Positions 17,669-28,147 are shown, counted from the stretch's first letter. The stretch: DNA of 64,000 nucleotides from Teredinibacter haidensis (GCF_014211975.1 NZ_CP060084.1:2615001-2679000); one strand, 5' to 3'. Made by a program: numbers and translations. The notes: a model not told the origin generated them from the letters alone.

Positions 17669-18580
17669 ATGACCCAACACATTAAAGCTTTTACTGCCAT
17701 TGTTGCAGCCTCTCTAATACTTCTCAGCGGGTGTTCCAGTAAAGATACCAAAATCCAAACCAGCGGAGAACAACTGACTTACGATATTGCTCAGAAATAT
17801 CTGCGCACGTCTAACTGGACCGCCGCCTCCGAAGCGCTGGAACTACTGGAAGAAAATTATCCCTTTGGCTCCTATGCAGAACAAGCTCAGCTAGAGCTCA
17901 TATACTCATACTATCGAGCAGATGAGCACGATTCGGCCATTGCTTCTGCGGACCGTTTTATTCGTTTGCACCCCCAGCACCGCAATGTCGATTACGCCTA
18001 TTATTTACGTGGCGTTGCGGCATTTCAAAACGATTCCGCATTCCACGCGATACTGCCCACAGATATCACCAAGCGCGATGCAGGTACTGCGAGGGAATCC
18101 TTCGATTATTTTACCCAACTGCTCGAACGCTACCCAGAGAGCCAATACGCACTAGATGCCCAGAAACGTATGGTCTATCTGCGCAATATGTTGGCGCGCT
18201 ACGAAATTCACGTAGCCAATTACTATTTTAAGCGTGGGGCCTACCTGGCAGCCGCAAATCGCGGCCGCTATGTAGTCGAAAACCTGAAGCAAACCCCCGC
18301 AGTGCCCGACGGCCTTGCGGTAATGTCTCAGGCTTACCATATGCTGGGCATGGATGAGCTTTCGACAAGTGCCTCCAAGGTGCTGATTGCCAATTTCCCC
18401 GATCACCCAGCACTTAAGAACGGCAAATTTAACTATCAGTTTGGCCGTGACAAAAAGCGTTCTTGGGTTAGCTATCTCACGCTGGGACTATTCAAAAAAC
18501 AGCCCTATATTAACTTTGATACGCGTGAGCGATACAACACTTTCTATAGCGACCAACCAACCGCTCAGCCACCACGATAA
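17669..18580 (+). CDS. bamD: Outer membrane assembly lipoprotein BamD
   Basis: BamD is the essential lipoprotein of the BAM complex that folds outer membrane beta-barrels; bamA lies at the other end of this window. The signal sequence ends in the lipobox LLSGC, so Cys22 is the lipidated residue. TPR helices follow, including FGSYAEQAQLELIYSYY, FIRLHPQHRNVDYAYYLRG and YPESQYALDAQKRM, all typical of BamD/ComL. At 303 residues it is longer at the C terminus than E. coli BamD (245), similar to pseudomonad forms. Confidence 0.96.
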   Translation: MTQHIKAFTAIVAASLILLSGCSSKDTKIQTSGEQLTYDIAQKYLRTSNWTAASEALELLEENYPFGSYAEQAQLELIYSYYRADEHDSAIASADRFIRLHPQHRNVDYAYYLRGVAAFQNDSAFHAILPTDITKRDAGTARESFDYFTQLLERYPESQYALDAQKRMVYLRNMLARYEIHVANYYFKRGAYLAAANRGRYVVENLKQTPAVPDGLAVMSQAYHMLGMDELSTSASKVLIANFPDHPALKNGKFNYQFGRDKKRSWVSYLTLGLFKKQPYINFDTRERYNTFYSDQPTAQPPR

Positions 18581-18610
18581 CCTGCAGAGCTAAGCGGAGG
18601 GAGATTATAA

Positions 18611-20239
18611 CTAGTCTCCTATCTGCCAGCCGTTCGTTATCGGGTAGCGCCTGTCTCGCCCGAATGCGCGGCGACTGATGCGAATACCGACTGGCGCCTG
18701 ACGGCGCTTATACTCATTGATATCTACCATTCTTAACACCCGTTTTACTTCTTCTTCGTTAAAACCTTCATCAATAATGGACTGAGCACTAAAATCCTGC
18801 TCGATATACATTTCCAGTATCTGATCCAAGACTTCATAAGGAGGCAACGAATCTTCATCTTTTTGATCCGGCGCCAATTCCGCAGAAGGTGGGCGAGTGA
18901 TCACGCTCTCAGGTATTACCTCTGCAATAGTGTTGCGATAACGGGACAACTCAAAGACCAGTGTTTTGGGAACATCCTTAAGCACATCCAAGCCCCCGGC
19001 CATATCCCCATATAGCGTGGCATAGCCGACAGCCATTTCACTCTTATTACCCGTGGTTAAAACCAGATAACCCAGCTTATTGGAGATCGCCATTAGCAAT
19101 ACTCCCCGGCTTCGCGCTTGAATATTTTCTTCCGTTGTATCGCGGCTGGTGTTGGTGAAGGCATCTTCTAATTGCGCGGTAAACGCATCGTACATGGGTT
19201 CTATACTGATGCTTCGGTATCCAACGCCCAAGCGTATAGCTTCATCTTCCGCATCGTTTTTACTCATATCAGACGTGTAACGGAAGGGCATCATAACGGC
19301 GTGAACGCGCTCCGGCCCCAAGGCGTCGGCAGCTATGGCAAGGGTAAGGGCCGAATCAATGCCTCCAGACAATCCCAACACGACACCTTTAAAGTGGTTC
19401 TTATTGACGTAATCCCGTACCCCCAATACCAGAGCCTGGTAAACAATGGCGAGCGGATCCTGTTCCCTCTGAACGAGTTCTGTAACCGCCGACAGGCTTC
19501 CATCGCTACCATCAAAGCTCACAACAGCTAACTGCTCCAGGAAAAAACCTCCCAAAGTACTTATTTCGCCCCTGCTGTCGGCCGCAAAGGAGCCACCGTC
19601 GAACACCAGCTCATCCTGCCCCCCCACCTGATTAACGTACAAAATGGGAGCGTGAATTTCTTTCGCCCGAGTCGAGACCAACGCCTCGCGCTCGGCCTGT
19701 TTGTGCTGGTGAAAGGGGGACGCATTGAGGTTCAACAATAGATCAGCCCCGCAGGTCTTAGCCTGGGCAACCGGGCCGCCATCCCAAATATCTTCACAAA
19801 TCGATAAAGCGACACTTACGCCTTTACACTCAAACACGCCGTTTTCACGGCCTTCGGCAAAATAGCGTTTTTCATCAAACACCTGATAGTTCGGCAAGCA
19901 CTGTTTGGCATATTCATAGACCAGTTTACCCCGATGAATAACACCAGCCATATTAAACAGCTCCCCCTCTACCCGTTTGGGGTAACCCACCACGACATAA
20001 CTGCTGAATTGTTTTGCGCACAATTCCTGTAGCGCACGCGCTACTCGTAAGTCGCAGCTGGGGCGCAGCAGTAAGTCCTCTGGTGGATACCCTGTGAGGG
20101 TAAGTTCCGGAAATACCACCACGTCCGCCCCGTAATTATCCTCGGCCAACCCAACGTATCGACATATTTCCGCCAGATTTCCGCTAATATCCCCGGCCAA
20201 AGGATTGATTTGGGCCATTGCAATTCTTAAGGTTGACAT
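18611..20239 (-). CDS. nadE: Glutamine-dependent NAD+ synthetase
   Basis: This 542-residue enzyme makes NAD+ from deamido-NAD+, ATP and glutamine. The N-terminal nitrilase-type glutaminase domain (about residues 1-250) has FPELTLTGYPPEDLL with catalytic Glu, a Lys in the YAKQCLPNYQVFDEKRYF segment, and the Cys in SICEDIWDGG. The C-terminal synthetase domain has the PP-loop LGLSGGIDSAL and TTGNKSEMAVGYATLYGD. Both halves are complete. It is convergent with bamD and stands alone. Confidence 0.97.
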   Translation of the reverse strand: MSTLRIAMAQINPLAGDISGNLAEICRYVGLAEDNYGADVVVFPELTLTGYPPEDLLLRPSCDLRVARALQELCAKQFSSYVVVGYPKRVEGELFNMAGVIHRGKLVYEYAKQCLPNYQVFDEKRYFAEGRENGVFECKGVSVALSICEDIWDGGPVAQAKTCGADLLLNLNASPFHQHKQAEREALVSTRAKEIHAPILYVNQVGGQDELVFDGGSFAADSRGEISTLGGFFLEQLAVVSFDGSDGSLSAVTELVQREQDPLAIVYQALVLGVRDYVNKNHFKGVVLGLSGGIDSALTLAIAADALGPERVHAVMMPFRYTSDMSKNDAEDEAIRLGVGYRSISIEPMYDAFTAQLEDAFTNTSRDTTEENIQARSRGVLLMAISNKLGYLVLTTGNKSEMAVGYATLYGDMAGGLDVLKDVPKTLVFELSRYRNTIAEVIPESVITRPPSAELAPDQKDEDSLPPYEVLDQILEMYIEQDFSAQSIIDEGFNEEEVKRVLRMVDINEYKRRQAPVGIRISRRAFGRDRRYPITNGWQIGD

Positions 20240-20375
20240 ATACTTTCGTAACTCCGACTAGCCTGATGGAAAAGGGGGCCTATTGTTCATTAATCGGCAG
20301 TAAAGCGCAAAGATTCCAGCTCGGCTAAACAGATAACAGAATCCAAACATATCGCTAAAAACAAAGGATTTTTCC

Positions 20376-21986
20376 TTGGTAACCTCTACAGCTCAAAACG
20401 TCCAACAAGTGCATTCAATTCACAATCATTTAGTGTTAAGAGTCTATCTCTACTACCGATTGATATTGGCCAGTTTATTGTGGCTCACTTTCTCGTTCAG
20501 CGCCTCACACGAGCTATTGGGAAACGTATATCCCGAGTTGTTCCAATACACATCCATTAGCTACGCACTCATTTGTCTGGGCTCCATACTGGCGTTTAGT
20601 ATCGAAAACCTTTCGCACTCCATTCGTCGCATAAGCGCTATGCTACTGATGGACTTAATAGCGCTGCTACTGATGATGCATGCCAGTGACGGGTTAAACA
20701 GCAGCCTGAGCTACCTATTGCTGGTTAACGTCGCTATGGCCAGCATATTTATCCGCGGGCAACTTGCACTGGCCTATGCCGCCCTGACAAGCCTGGTCAC
20801 CATTGCGGAAGCGCTGTATTTACCCAGTGGAAGCCAGGGAATCTCCAGCGAATTATTTACTGCCGGCACGCTAGGAATACTCATTTTTCTAACCGCTATC
20901 AGCTTTTATTATCTCACCAGTAAAATCCACCAAAGCGATGTCGAAGCGGCCTATCAGGCAGAATATGCCAAACACCTTCAACAACTGGCACAACATATCG
21001 TGACGCGTATGCGAACCGGGATTATAGTCGTGGACGAAGAGCAAGTGATTGAGCTGATAAACCAGTCCGCCCTGCAACTTTTGGATTTACCTCCAGCGGA
21101 CTACACAGGTGTTCGCCTAAACGAAATGGCGGACTTTGGCAGCCTCATTGAGGACTGGCGCTCATCGCCAGGAAAGTCTGCACCAAGAATTCACAGCCTA
21201 CGCGTTGGACAGGATGTTCGAATAAGCTTTGCCACACTGGAAACCCAGGAAGCCAAGCGCATCATTATGTATATGGAAGACTATCGATCCCTGGCCCAGC
21301 AAGCCCAGCATTTAAAGCTCGCATCGCTGGGGCGGCTCACGGCCAGCATCGCCCACGAGGTGAGAAACCCGTTAGGCGCTATTTCTCACGCAGCGCAACT
21401 GCTCTCAGAAGCCGACTACTTAAACAATGCAGACAACCGCTTAATCGAAATTATCTTGCAGCACTCGGAACGAGTAAATCAAATTATCGAAAACACCTTG
21501 ACCATTTCACGAAGAAAAGAACCCAAGCCAAAAATTATTGAACTTGCGGAATGGCTTCCCCATTTCATAAACGAATATAAGGCCGTCAATAAAGTAGATG
21601 TTAATTTTTCCATCAATACGGCCTCCTTGTCTGCCAAATTCGACCCTACACACCTAGCCCAGGTAATAACAAACCTTTGCGACAATGGCGTCCGCTTCAG
21701 TGAGCACGAGTCCGGCGAGCCGCGCGTGGCAATTAATGCTGGAATCAGCGACAATGACGGCACAGCTTTTATCGAAATAATCGACGATGGACCTGGCGTC
21801 AAAAACGAAATGCTTGAGCAGATTTTCGACCCCTTTTATACCACTGACGAAAAAGGTTCCGGCTTAGGGCTTTATATTTCAAAAGAATTATGTGAAATCA
21901 ACCAAGCGAGCCTTTATTTTAAACGCACAGAAGCAAATAAAAGCTGCTTCAGAATAGACTGTACTCACCACCAGAGAATGATTTAA
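20376..21986 (+). CDS. pilS: Sensor histidine kinase PilS
   Basis: PilS is the membrane sensor that controls PilR and thereby type IV pilin transcription; in Pseudomonas it responds to pilin in the inner membrane. The 536-residue product has about six transmembrane helices (residues about 25-180), a PAS domain (about 200-300), the HisKA box SIAHEVRNPLGAISHA with His327, and the ATPase domain with LCDNGVRFS, DDGPGVKNEM and GSGLGLYISKEL. The start is TTG with AAAGGA upstream. It is two bases from pilR and next to the minor pilin operon. Confidence 0.95.
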   Translation: MVTSTAQNVQQVHSIHNHLVLRVYLYYRLILASLLWLTFSFSASHELLGNVYPELFQYTSISYALICLGSILAFSIENLSHSIRRISAMLLMDLIALLLMMHASDGLNSSLSYLLLVNVAMASIFIRGQLALAYAALTSLVTIAEALYLPSGSQGISSELFTAGTLGILIFLTAISFYYLTSKIHQSDVEAAYQAEYAKHLQQLAQHIVTRMRTGIIVVDEEQVIELINQSALQLLDLPPADYTGVRLNEMADFGSLIEDWRSSPGKSAPRIHSLRVGQDVRISFATLETQEAKRIIMYMEDYRSLAQQAQHLKLASLGRLTASIAHEVRNPLGAISHAAQLLSEADYLNNADNRLIEIILQHSERVNQIIENTLTISRRKEPKPKIIELAEWLPHFINEYKAVNKVDVNFSINTASLSAKFDPTHLAQVITNLCDNGVRFSEHESGEPRVAINAGISDNDGTAFIEIIDDGPGVKNEMLEQIFDPFYTTDEKGSGLGLYISKELCEINQASLYFKRTEANKSCFRIDCTHHQRMI

Positions 21987-21988
21987 TT

Positions 21989-23359
21989 ATGCCCAGCATG
22001 CGCGCCCTTGTCATTGACGATGAACCCGATATTCGTGAGTTGCTCGAAATCACACTGTCCCGAATGTCGCTTGATGTCGATGCGGCTGCGAATATAGCTG
22101 AAGCGAAGCAGTATCTGGAAACCTGTGAATACAATATTTGCCTGACCGATATGAAGCTACCCGATGGCAATGGAATTGATTTAGTCCGGCATGTACAAAA
22201 ACATTTTCCTTCTCTACCTATCGCCGTCATCACCGCCCACGGCAATATGGACACTGCTATCGAAGCCATGAAAGCTGGCGCTTTCGACTTTGTGAGTAAA
22301 CCCATTGATTTACCATCTTTAAGAAAACTTGTAGATACCGCAATCACCACAGGCCAACTTCCAAATACCAGCGAAAGCAGTATTAAAATTATTGGCGATT
22401 CCCCTCAGATCGAAAAACTCAAAAAAGCTATCCAAAAACTGGCCCGCTCACAAGCCCCAATCTATATCAGTGGGGAATCTGGTAGCGGAAAGGAACTGGT
22501 TGCTCGCTCTATTCACGAACTCGGGCCACGCAATAGCTCTCCATTTATCGCTGTAAACTGTGGAGCCATACCGAAAGAATTGATGGAAAGTGAATTTTTC
22601 GGGCATAAAAAGGGCTCTTTTACCGGCGCTAGCCAGGACAAACAAGGCTTATTTCAGGCTGCGGAAGGAGGAACACTCTTTCTGGACGAAGTTGCAGATC
22701 TGCCACTGGAGATGCAGGTAAAACTCTTAAGAGCAATACAAGAAAAGGCCGTTAGACCCATTGGTGCGCCCAGCGAAATAGCAACCAATGTCCGTATACT
22801 GTGTGCAACCCATAAAAACCTGGAACAACTGGTTAACGACGGCAATTTTCGCCAGGACTTATTCTATCGGCTTAATGTTATTCAGTTAAACGTGCCGGCG
22901 CTCAGGGACAGAAAGGAAGATATTCCCCAGCTTATAGGCGCACTACTTACCCGCATTGCACATAATTGTGAGCTGGAAAAGCCGGGAATCGACAGTGCGG
23001 CACAGAAAAAACTGATCGAATACAGCTACCCAGGCAACATTCGCGAGCTTGAAAACATTCTGGAACGCGCCTTTACCCTCTGTGATGACGACGTAATACA
23101 GGAATCTGATTTACAACTGAATCGCAGCGCAAGTCCACCGGCCCCTCGCGATAACGGAAAACAGAGTTCGCACTTTAATGCCAGCATAAACCACGCATCT
23201 ATCGATGACTACCTGGCAGAAGTGGAGCGCGAAATCATTTGTGAAACTCTTGAACAGACACGATGGAATAAAACCCTGGCAGCTAAAAAACTGGGCATAA
23301 GCTTCCGCTCATTGCGCTACCGCCTGGCAAAGCTGGGGCTTGATGACAGTGATGATTAA
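21989..23359 (+). CDS. pilR: Sigma-54-dependent response regulator PilR
   Basis: PilR activates pilin genes from sigma-54 promoters. The receiver domain has the acidic pocket at DDEPD and the phospho-acceptor Asp54 (CLTDMKLPDG). The AAA+ domain has Walker A GESGSGKE (about 162-169), the sigma-54 contact loop GSFTGA, and FLDEVADLPLEMQVKLLRAIQE as Walker B. A Fis-type helix-turn-helix ends the protein (WNKTLAAKKLGISFRSLRYRL). Length 456 is normal. It forms an operon with pilS. The pilA target gene is not in this window. Confidence 0.96.
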   Translation: MPSMRALVIDDEPDIRELLEITLSRMSLDVDAAANIAEAKQYLETCEYNICLTDMKLPDGNGIDLVRHVQKHFPSLPIAVITAHGNMDTAIEAMKAGAFDFVSKPIDLPSLRKLVDTAITTGQLPNTSESSIKIIGDSPQIEKLKKAIQKLARSQAPIYISGESGSGKELVARSIHELGPRNSSPFIAVNCGAIPKELMESEFFGHKKGSFTGASQDKQGLFQAAEGGTLFLDEVADLPLEMQVKLLRAIQEKAVRPIGAPSEIATNVRILCATHKNLEQLVNDGNFRQDLFYRLNVIQLNVPALRDRKEDIPQLIGALLTRIAHNCELEKPGIDSAAQKKLIEYSYPGNIRELENILERAFTLCDDDVIQESDLQLNRSASPPAPRDNGKQSSHFNASINHASIDDYLAEVEREIICETLEQTRWNKTLAAKKLGISFRSLRYRLAKLGLDDSDD

Positions 23360-23504
23360 TCCATCTATGGGGTGTCAGCTTACTAACACCTGCAACAAAA
23401 TTTCAATCGCTCCGTAGCCGTTTTCCTACAGTCATCTATGACTTTAGATGCTACCCTGCGCGAAAAAAAGGAAGTTCGCAATATACATTACACGGAGGTT
23501 AAAA

Positions 23505-24056
23505 ATGAAAAGCACAGAAACATCTATTATTTCGCTTACTCACAACATTGGCTTTACACTTGTTGATTTACTTACCGCATTAAGCATTTTTTTAATTCTA
23601 ACCACAATTGCAGTACCCTCTTTTACCCAACTATCGCGGAGAAAAGCGCAAGAGACCGCTGTAAACTCGCTGTTACACCTACTTAATTTTTCCCGCCAGG
23701 AAGCAGTGAACCGTAGCACCCATATTGTTATATGCTCGAGTGAAAACGACGAAACCTGCACGAAAGACTGGAAATATCCAATTATTGTATTTGTCGATGA
23801 CAACAATAATCACAAATGGGATCTATCTGAAATGCTACTGAGAAGGCACACACTAGGCAATAGCCAACAACAACTAAACTGGAGGTCAGCCCTAAATTAC
23901 CTTAGCTTTGACGCTAATGGCACAACCGGCTATCAAAATGGACGATTTTATTTTTGTAGTACACACAGCGAAGAATACCGAGCACAACTTATTGTGTATC
24001 GCACAGGCAGAACACGTTTGGCGTCTGAAGCTGAACTGAAAACCGGATGTGGCTAG
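23505..24056 (+). CDS. fimT: FimT/GspH-family type IV minor pseudopilin
   Basis: The 183-residue product has a type III (prepilin) leader and hydrophobic helix: cleavage would follow the Gly of NIGFTLVDLLTALSIF, and the soluble part carries the GspH/FimT pattern (SFDANGTTGYQNGRFYFCS). The residue at +5 after cleavage is Asp rather than the nearly invariant Glu. It sits next to pilR as fimT does in Pseudomonas, on the opposite strand from the main minor pilin operon. The ATG at 23505 has a GGAGG site nine bases upstream; the frame also extends to 23448 without such support. Confidence 0.8.
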   Translation: MKSTETSIISLTHNIGFTLVDLLTALSIFLILTTIAVPSFTQLSRRKAQETAVNSLLHLLNFSRQEAVNRSTHIVICSSENDETCTKDWKYPIIVFVDDNNNHKWDLSEMLLRRHTLGNSQQQLNWRSALNYLSFDANGTTGYQNGRFYFCSTHSEEYRAQLIVYRTGRTRLASEAELKTGCG

Positions 24057-24062
24057 AACCCT

Positions 24063-24530
24063 TTACCGCCAACAGTAATCAACTTTTGCTGCGTCGCTTA
24101 CCCCTTTAACTCCCTTCTTACCGGCGTGATCCATTGTAAGGGTCTTACATGTGGCAGGAGCGGCAACAGCAGCTGCTTCCAGCGAATAGCTTACGCAAAG
24201 CGTGCCCGTTGGAGAGCAACTACTGGGAATTGCCGTAAGGGCCCCCTTGTAGTGTCCATCTGAACTCAAGCCGTCTTCCATCCCCAAGCCACAATCCGCA
24301 CCGCTACAACCACTCGCGCCAAAAATTTTATTGGCATAGGACGAATACTGGGTATAAAAACGCTCTTGCCTTGATGCCAGCTCTAAAAGATAGGCTTTAC
24401 CCTCAGCACGGCGACCTCTTTCAATTTGCTCTTGATAAGCCGGTACGGCCAAAACGGCAACTATGGCAACAATCGCCAGCACTATTAGCAATTCGATTAA
24501 AGAAAAACCTCTGGTTCTATGGCGATTCAA
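24063..24530 (-). CDS. pilE: Type IV minor pilin PilE
   Basis: The product has the prepilin motif RGFSLIELLIVLAIVAIVAVLAVP, cleaved after the Gly by PilD with Glu at +5, and a small disulfide-bearing head (several Cys, ending VDYCWR). PilE joins PilV, PilW, PilX and FimU in the tip/initiation complex. The frame allows GTG at 24548 or TTG at 24530; the TTG has AGAGAG at a suitable distance and gives a typical short leader, so it is preferred. It is the last gene of the operon that begins with fimU. Confidence 0.87.
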   Translation of the reverse strand: MNRHRTRGFSLIELLIVLAIVAIVAVLAVPAYQEQIERGRRAEGKAYLLELASRQERFYTQYSSYANKIFGASGCSGADCGLGMEDGLSSDGHYKGALTAIPSSCSPTGTLCVSYSLEAAAVAAPATCKTLTMDHAGKKGVKGVSDAAKVDYCWR

Positions 24531-24583
24531 TACAATCTCTCTTATCACTATTAGCGTTTAACTGACGAATAACTGAGTGGCTT

Positions 24584-27500
24584 TCACTTAACAATGGACC
24601 ACGCTGATCGGCGGTTGGGTCTTGGATGGTCGTAGTTAGCTTTTACTTGAGTAATCTTCGCTGCCGAGTCAGAAATAATAATATTATCGTCTAGCAGAAC
24701 CATACCTCCCGGCAGAGCACCAACCGCTACACCGCTAAGGTCCGGCTTGTTATCGGGGAATACATGGAAAAGTGGCTGCCCACCGGAAAGTAGATCAACA
24801 GCCATTAAATAGCCATCGCCCTGCCTTTCACAATCCCCTTCCGTAGGTATAGTTGTCACAAATGTCGCGAGCGTTCCTGCAACAGTAGGGTCTATAACAA
24901 CTCTTTCCTTTCTTACAGGAAAATTAATATGCCAACCAAAGTTTGCGCCTACTTTAAGCAGGCCGCCAACCGTATAGCCAACGCTATTGGTACTCAGCTC
25001 CCTACCAGCACCACTGCTAGCATCACTTATCGCTTGCTCGGTGAGATGGCCAGGCCTTAATTCACCATTCATTTCCCCGGCATCCCACACGCCATAAAAT
25101 GACTGGGTATTGGTATCACTCAAATCTGCAGTAGACAAAAAACGACCGGTGCCAAAAATGACAATCAGATTCGGGTCCGTACCAGCTGCGCTTTTGGCCG
25201 GGTGGGCAACCACGACAGGCTTGGAAGTGATGGGCTGACGATCGCCATCGCTACAATAGCCAGCTCCAGGTTTACTGCCCCGACAAGCAGAAAAAAGAGG
25301 GACATCTTTACCCAAGTTTTGATGAGCAACAACCGGTACGGTGGGGCTGATCGTTTTAATATCACCCGAGAAAAAATCAAATGCCCACATATTCCCCTGA
25401 AGATCGCCAGCATACACTCGATCAATAGTCGAATTACCATCCAGATCCAAAAGGGAGGGTGAAGATAATCCATTACAATCACTGCCCGCAGCGGCACAAT
25501 CCCCTCCAGCAACTGAACCCAATGCTCCACCACCTAGCGGTCCAATTTTTTTATGTGTCGCACCCCCCGGCCCGGAACCATCCAGGTATAGCACGTAGAG
25601 ATAAGCTTCCCCATCAGCCGCATTGTTATAGCCATTTCCAAAAATAGCGACCCACTCCCCGTCATTTAACTTACCTATTCGCGGGCGACTAAAAGTGTAA
25701 CCTAGGTACTTATCTGCAAATTCCGTAACAACCACTTTGGAAGCGAGGCTGTCTTCGCTGAGAATTGCCGCAGGATCGGTTATATCCAGTACATAAACCG
25801 CCTTACCACCCGCACCTAAACCACCAGCTAAATACGTTTTCCAACTTCCGTCCACAAATACGTCTGCTGTACTAGGCGTACTATCAACATAGGGCATATG
25901 GCTATAATCAGTATCTGCCAACCAATGCAGCCCCTCTTTAGGCTTGCTCGAAAAAACGGCTTGGGGTATATAAGCGAAAACCTCTTCGCCCGAAGACGCC
26001 AGAAACCCATGAAGCATGCCATCATTGGCGCCGACATATAATATGGGTTCTCGATCTTTATTCTCATCAACGAAAACACTATACGGCGTACTCTCTATAT
26101 TGGCGGCATAGTCCGCACTGGGAACACCCACGTACTGTGGGCTTGAGTGAACAATGTCGCCGAGCAAGGTCGTACGAACACGAAAGTCTGGGAAGGAGCC
26201 AAGTGGAAACTTGTTGGAGCCATCCCCCTCTGCACGTAAGTATTCTACAATATCCTCTATATACGCCTGTTTCTTGTCGCTATCTACCACTCCCCCTTTA
26301 AGAAGATCGTTAACCTGGTAGCTATTAAGTCCTCCCGTGGAAGGGGCCAAGCTCATGTAATCACCAGGAGCCTTAAATGCAGTCCCTTTATATCCATTGT
26401 AGGTAACGATTTTACGCGCACTTACTCGCGCATCTAACGCTCTACCAGCTTCCCACTTTTCGGACCCCTCCGTTATCTTACCGCTGGTAAAATCGTAAGC
26501 AAAAAGATCACCGGTCCACGGAGAATTGGAAAACTTCCCCTGATACAACATTGAACCACTTGAAATACTTGTGGAGTTAAAGCCTACAGCGGCGCCTGTA
26601 CCTCCTGCCATATTAGCGATAGATTTCATTACAGCATCTAATGAAGATTCCAGGCTGGTTATATTGGAAGCACTTAAGTATTCACCTCGACCATTAAAAG
26701 CGGCGTGAATTAGATCGTCCAGGGTTTCGGGAGTGTCGTCAAAGATACTGGTGGGCCACACTTCACCAACATCACTCCAGGGAGGAGGAGCCGTTAGATT
26801 GCCATAAACACCGAATGAAAGCGTATGCGTCACCATATGCTGCTGCTCATTCTCGTCAGGATTTAGATCACCTTCGGGGTTTCTTACCTTAACTTTCGCA
26901 TCCATTAACGGTCGAAGATCCGTTTTGTAAAAATACATTGCAATGTCTGCCAGAGTATCCGAAACCGTATCTTCGTACAGCCCACCATCAAATACATTTA
27001 CGCTATTTTGGTCCATATTGCCGTACCACGGGATCTTGGCGTCATCATTCAATAACCCCCGGGGTTTATTACCTTTCGCACCGTACTCGGCTCGATAACC
27101 GTCCGTTGCAAGAATCGTATGATTTTGCTGGCAACTTCCTCCTGCAGCGGCAGAGAGAATTGGATCTGCCGGTTGCCCTGCACCCGTAACAAAACCCTCT
27201 TGTACGGGAAAGTTAGTGTAATCCGCCAGATAATATCGGCCAGCATTTTCCAAGGCGCGCCTCAGTGGCGTATAACGTGTTGAATCCGAGCTACTGATTT
27301 TAAAGAGCGCGGTCATCAGCTTATCTTTATTCTCATTCTGTACGCCCGCAGGGTATGTCAAATTGTCGACATCTTCCATCTCGACACCCCAACCCAAATC
27401 GGCATTAGCATTTATCGTTGCCAGCCCCGCACGGGTTTGTAGGCCTTTAAAAATATTCGATAATGCGCGCTTAAACAAAAAATCCCGACTGCGATGATAG

Positions 27501-28147
27501 GTATACCAGTTGGCATAGTTCTGTGTGTTTTCAGCAGAAATTAATTTTGACGAGTCATAGGTATAACCCGAACCATAACCAGAGAAATAGACACCACATT
27601 CACCAAAATCGTAATCTCCTATCGTCCCCGTATAAATGGAGTCATTCCACTCAACATATTTCGCACTACTTAAATCCATATCGCCAGCAGCGCTATCACC
27701 CGGGTTTTTCGCTGCAAAAGGATAGCTGGCATTAGGCATTGTTTCCCATGGAGTGTACGTAACATTAGGGTTATAGGCTAAGGCGTTGTAGCCTGGGCAC
27801 AATTCCAAATACTGCTCAATATTTCCGGGTACTATAGCAATCTCAAAATCCTGAGCCATACTATCGCCATTACCGCCGTACTCGTTAAAGCCGGTATAAT
27901 AGGGGCCATAAATTTTGAACCAGTCCGACAACGCCTTTGCTCCTTTCGTCATCGAAACCTGGAAATACATACTTCGGGAATCATCAATTAAGAACAGAAC
28001 GTTAGGTTGTATATTGGAGCCTACAAACAATGGGTCTCGGCTCAGTAAAAGAGGACCTGCAGAAACCTGCACAACTGCCAAACTCAAAAATGCTGAGACA
28101 AATCCCAACACTACCCCAAGGCTACATTTAACTATTCTTTTTTTCAT
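24584..28147 (-). CDS. pilY1: Type IV pilus tip adhesin/assembly factor PilY1
   Basis: PilY1 is a large secreted protein at the pilus tip that promotes pilus extension, adhesion and surface sensing. A signal peptide (hydrophobic core LGVVLGFVSAFLSLAVV, then VSAG) is followed by a von Willebrand A-like segment with MIDAS motif DDSRS (NVLFLIDDSRSM). The C-terminal half is the PilY1 beta-propeller, with Ca2+-binding-type loops VDENKDREPILYVGANDG and DLDGNSTIDRVYAGD. At about 1187 residues it is full length. The start could be GTG 28159, ATG 28153 or ATG 28147. It follows pilX and precedes pilE. No separate pilY2 is seen. Confidence 0.95.
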   Translation of the reverse strand: MKKRIVKCSLGVVLGFVSAFLSLAVVQVSAGPLLLSRDPLFVGSNIQPNVLFLIDDSRSMYFQVSMTKGAKALSDWFKIYGPYYTGFNEYGGNGDSMAQDFEIAIVPGNIEQYLELCPGYNALAYNPNVTYTPWETMPNASYPFAAKNPGDSAAGDMDLSSAKYVEWNDSIYTGTIGDYDFGECGVYFSGYGSGYTYDSSKLISAENTQNYANWYTYHRSRDFLFKRALSNIFKGLQTRAGLATINANADLGWGVEMEDVDNLTYPAGVQNENKDKLMTALFKISSSDSTRYTPLRRALENAGRYYLADYTNFPVQEGFVTGAGQPADPILSAAAGGSCQQNHTILATDGYRAEYGAKGNKPRGLLNDDAKIPWYGNMDQNSVNVFDGGLYEDTVSDTLADIAMYFYKTDLRPLMDAKVKVRNPEGDLNPDENEQQHMVTHTLSFGVYGNLTAPPPWSDVGEVWPTSIFDDTPETLDDLIHAAFNGRGEYLSASNITSLESSLDAVMKSIANMAGGTGAAVGFNSTSISSGSMLYQGKFSNSPWTGDLFAYDFTSGKITEGSEKWEAGRALDARVSARKIVTYNGYKGTAFKAPGDYMSLAPSTGGLNSYQVNDLLKGGVVDSDKKQAYIEDIVEYLRAEGDGSNKFPLGSFPDFRVRTTLLGDIVHSSPQYVGVPSADYAANIESTPYSVFVDENKDREPILYVGANDGMLHGFLASSGEEVFAYIPQAVFSSKPKEGLHWLADTDYSHMPYVDSTPSTADVFVDGSWKTYLAGGLGAGGKAVYVLDITDPAAILSEDSLASKVVVTEFADKYLGYTFSRPRIGKLNDGEWVAIFGNGYNNAADGEAYLYVLYLDGSGPGGATHKKIGPLGGGALGSVAGGDCAAAGSDCNGLSSPSLLDLDGNSTIDRVYAGDLQGNMWAFDFFSGDIKTISPTVPVVAHQNLGKDVPLFSACRGSKPGAGYCSDGDRQPITSKPVVVAHPAKSAAGTDPNLIVIFGTGRFLSTADLSDTNTQSFYGVWDAGEMNGELRPGHLTEQAISDASSGAGRELSTNSVGYTVGGLLKVGANFGWHINFPVRKERVVIDPTVAGTLATFVTTIPTEGDCERQGDGYLMAVDLLSGGQPLFHVFPDNKPDLSGVAVGALPGGMVLLDDNIIISDSAAKITQVKANYDHPRPNRRSAWSIVK

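Noticed and set aside
18581..18610. Terminator between convergent bamD and nadE
   Set aside because: Only a four-base GGAG/CTCC pairing with no T run.
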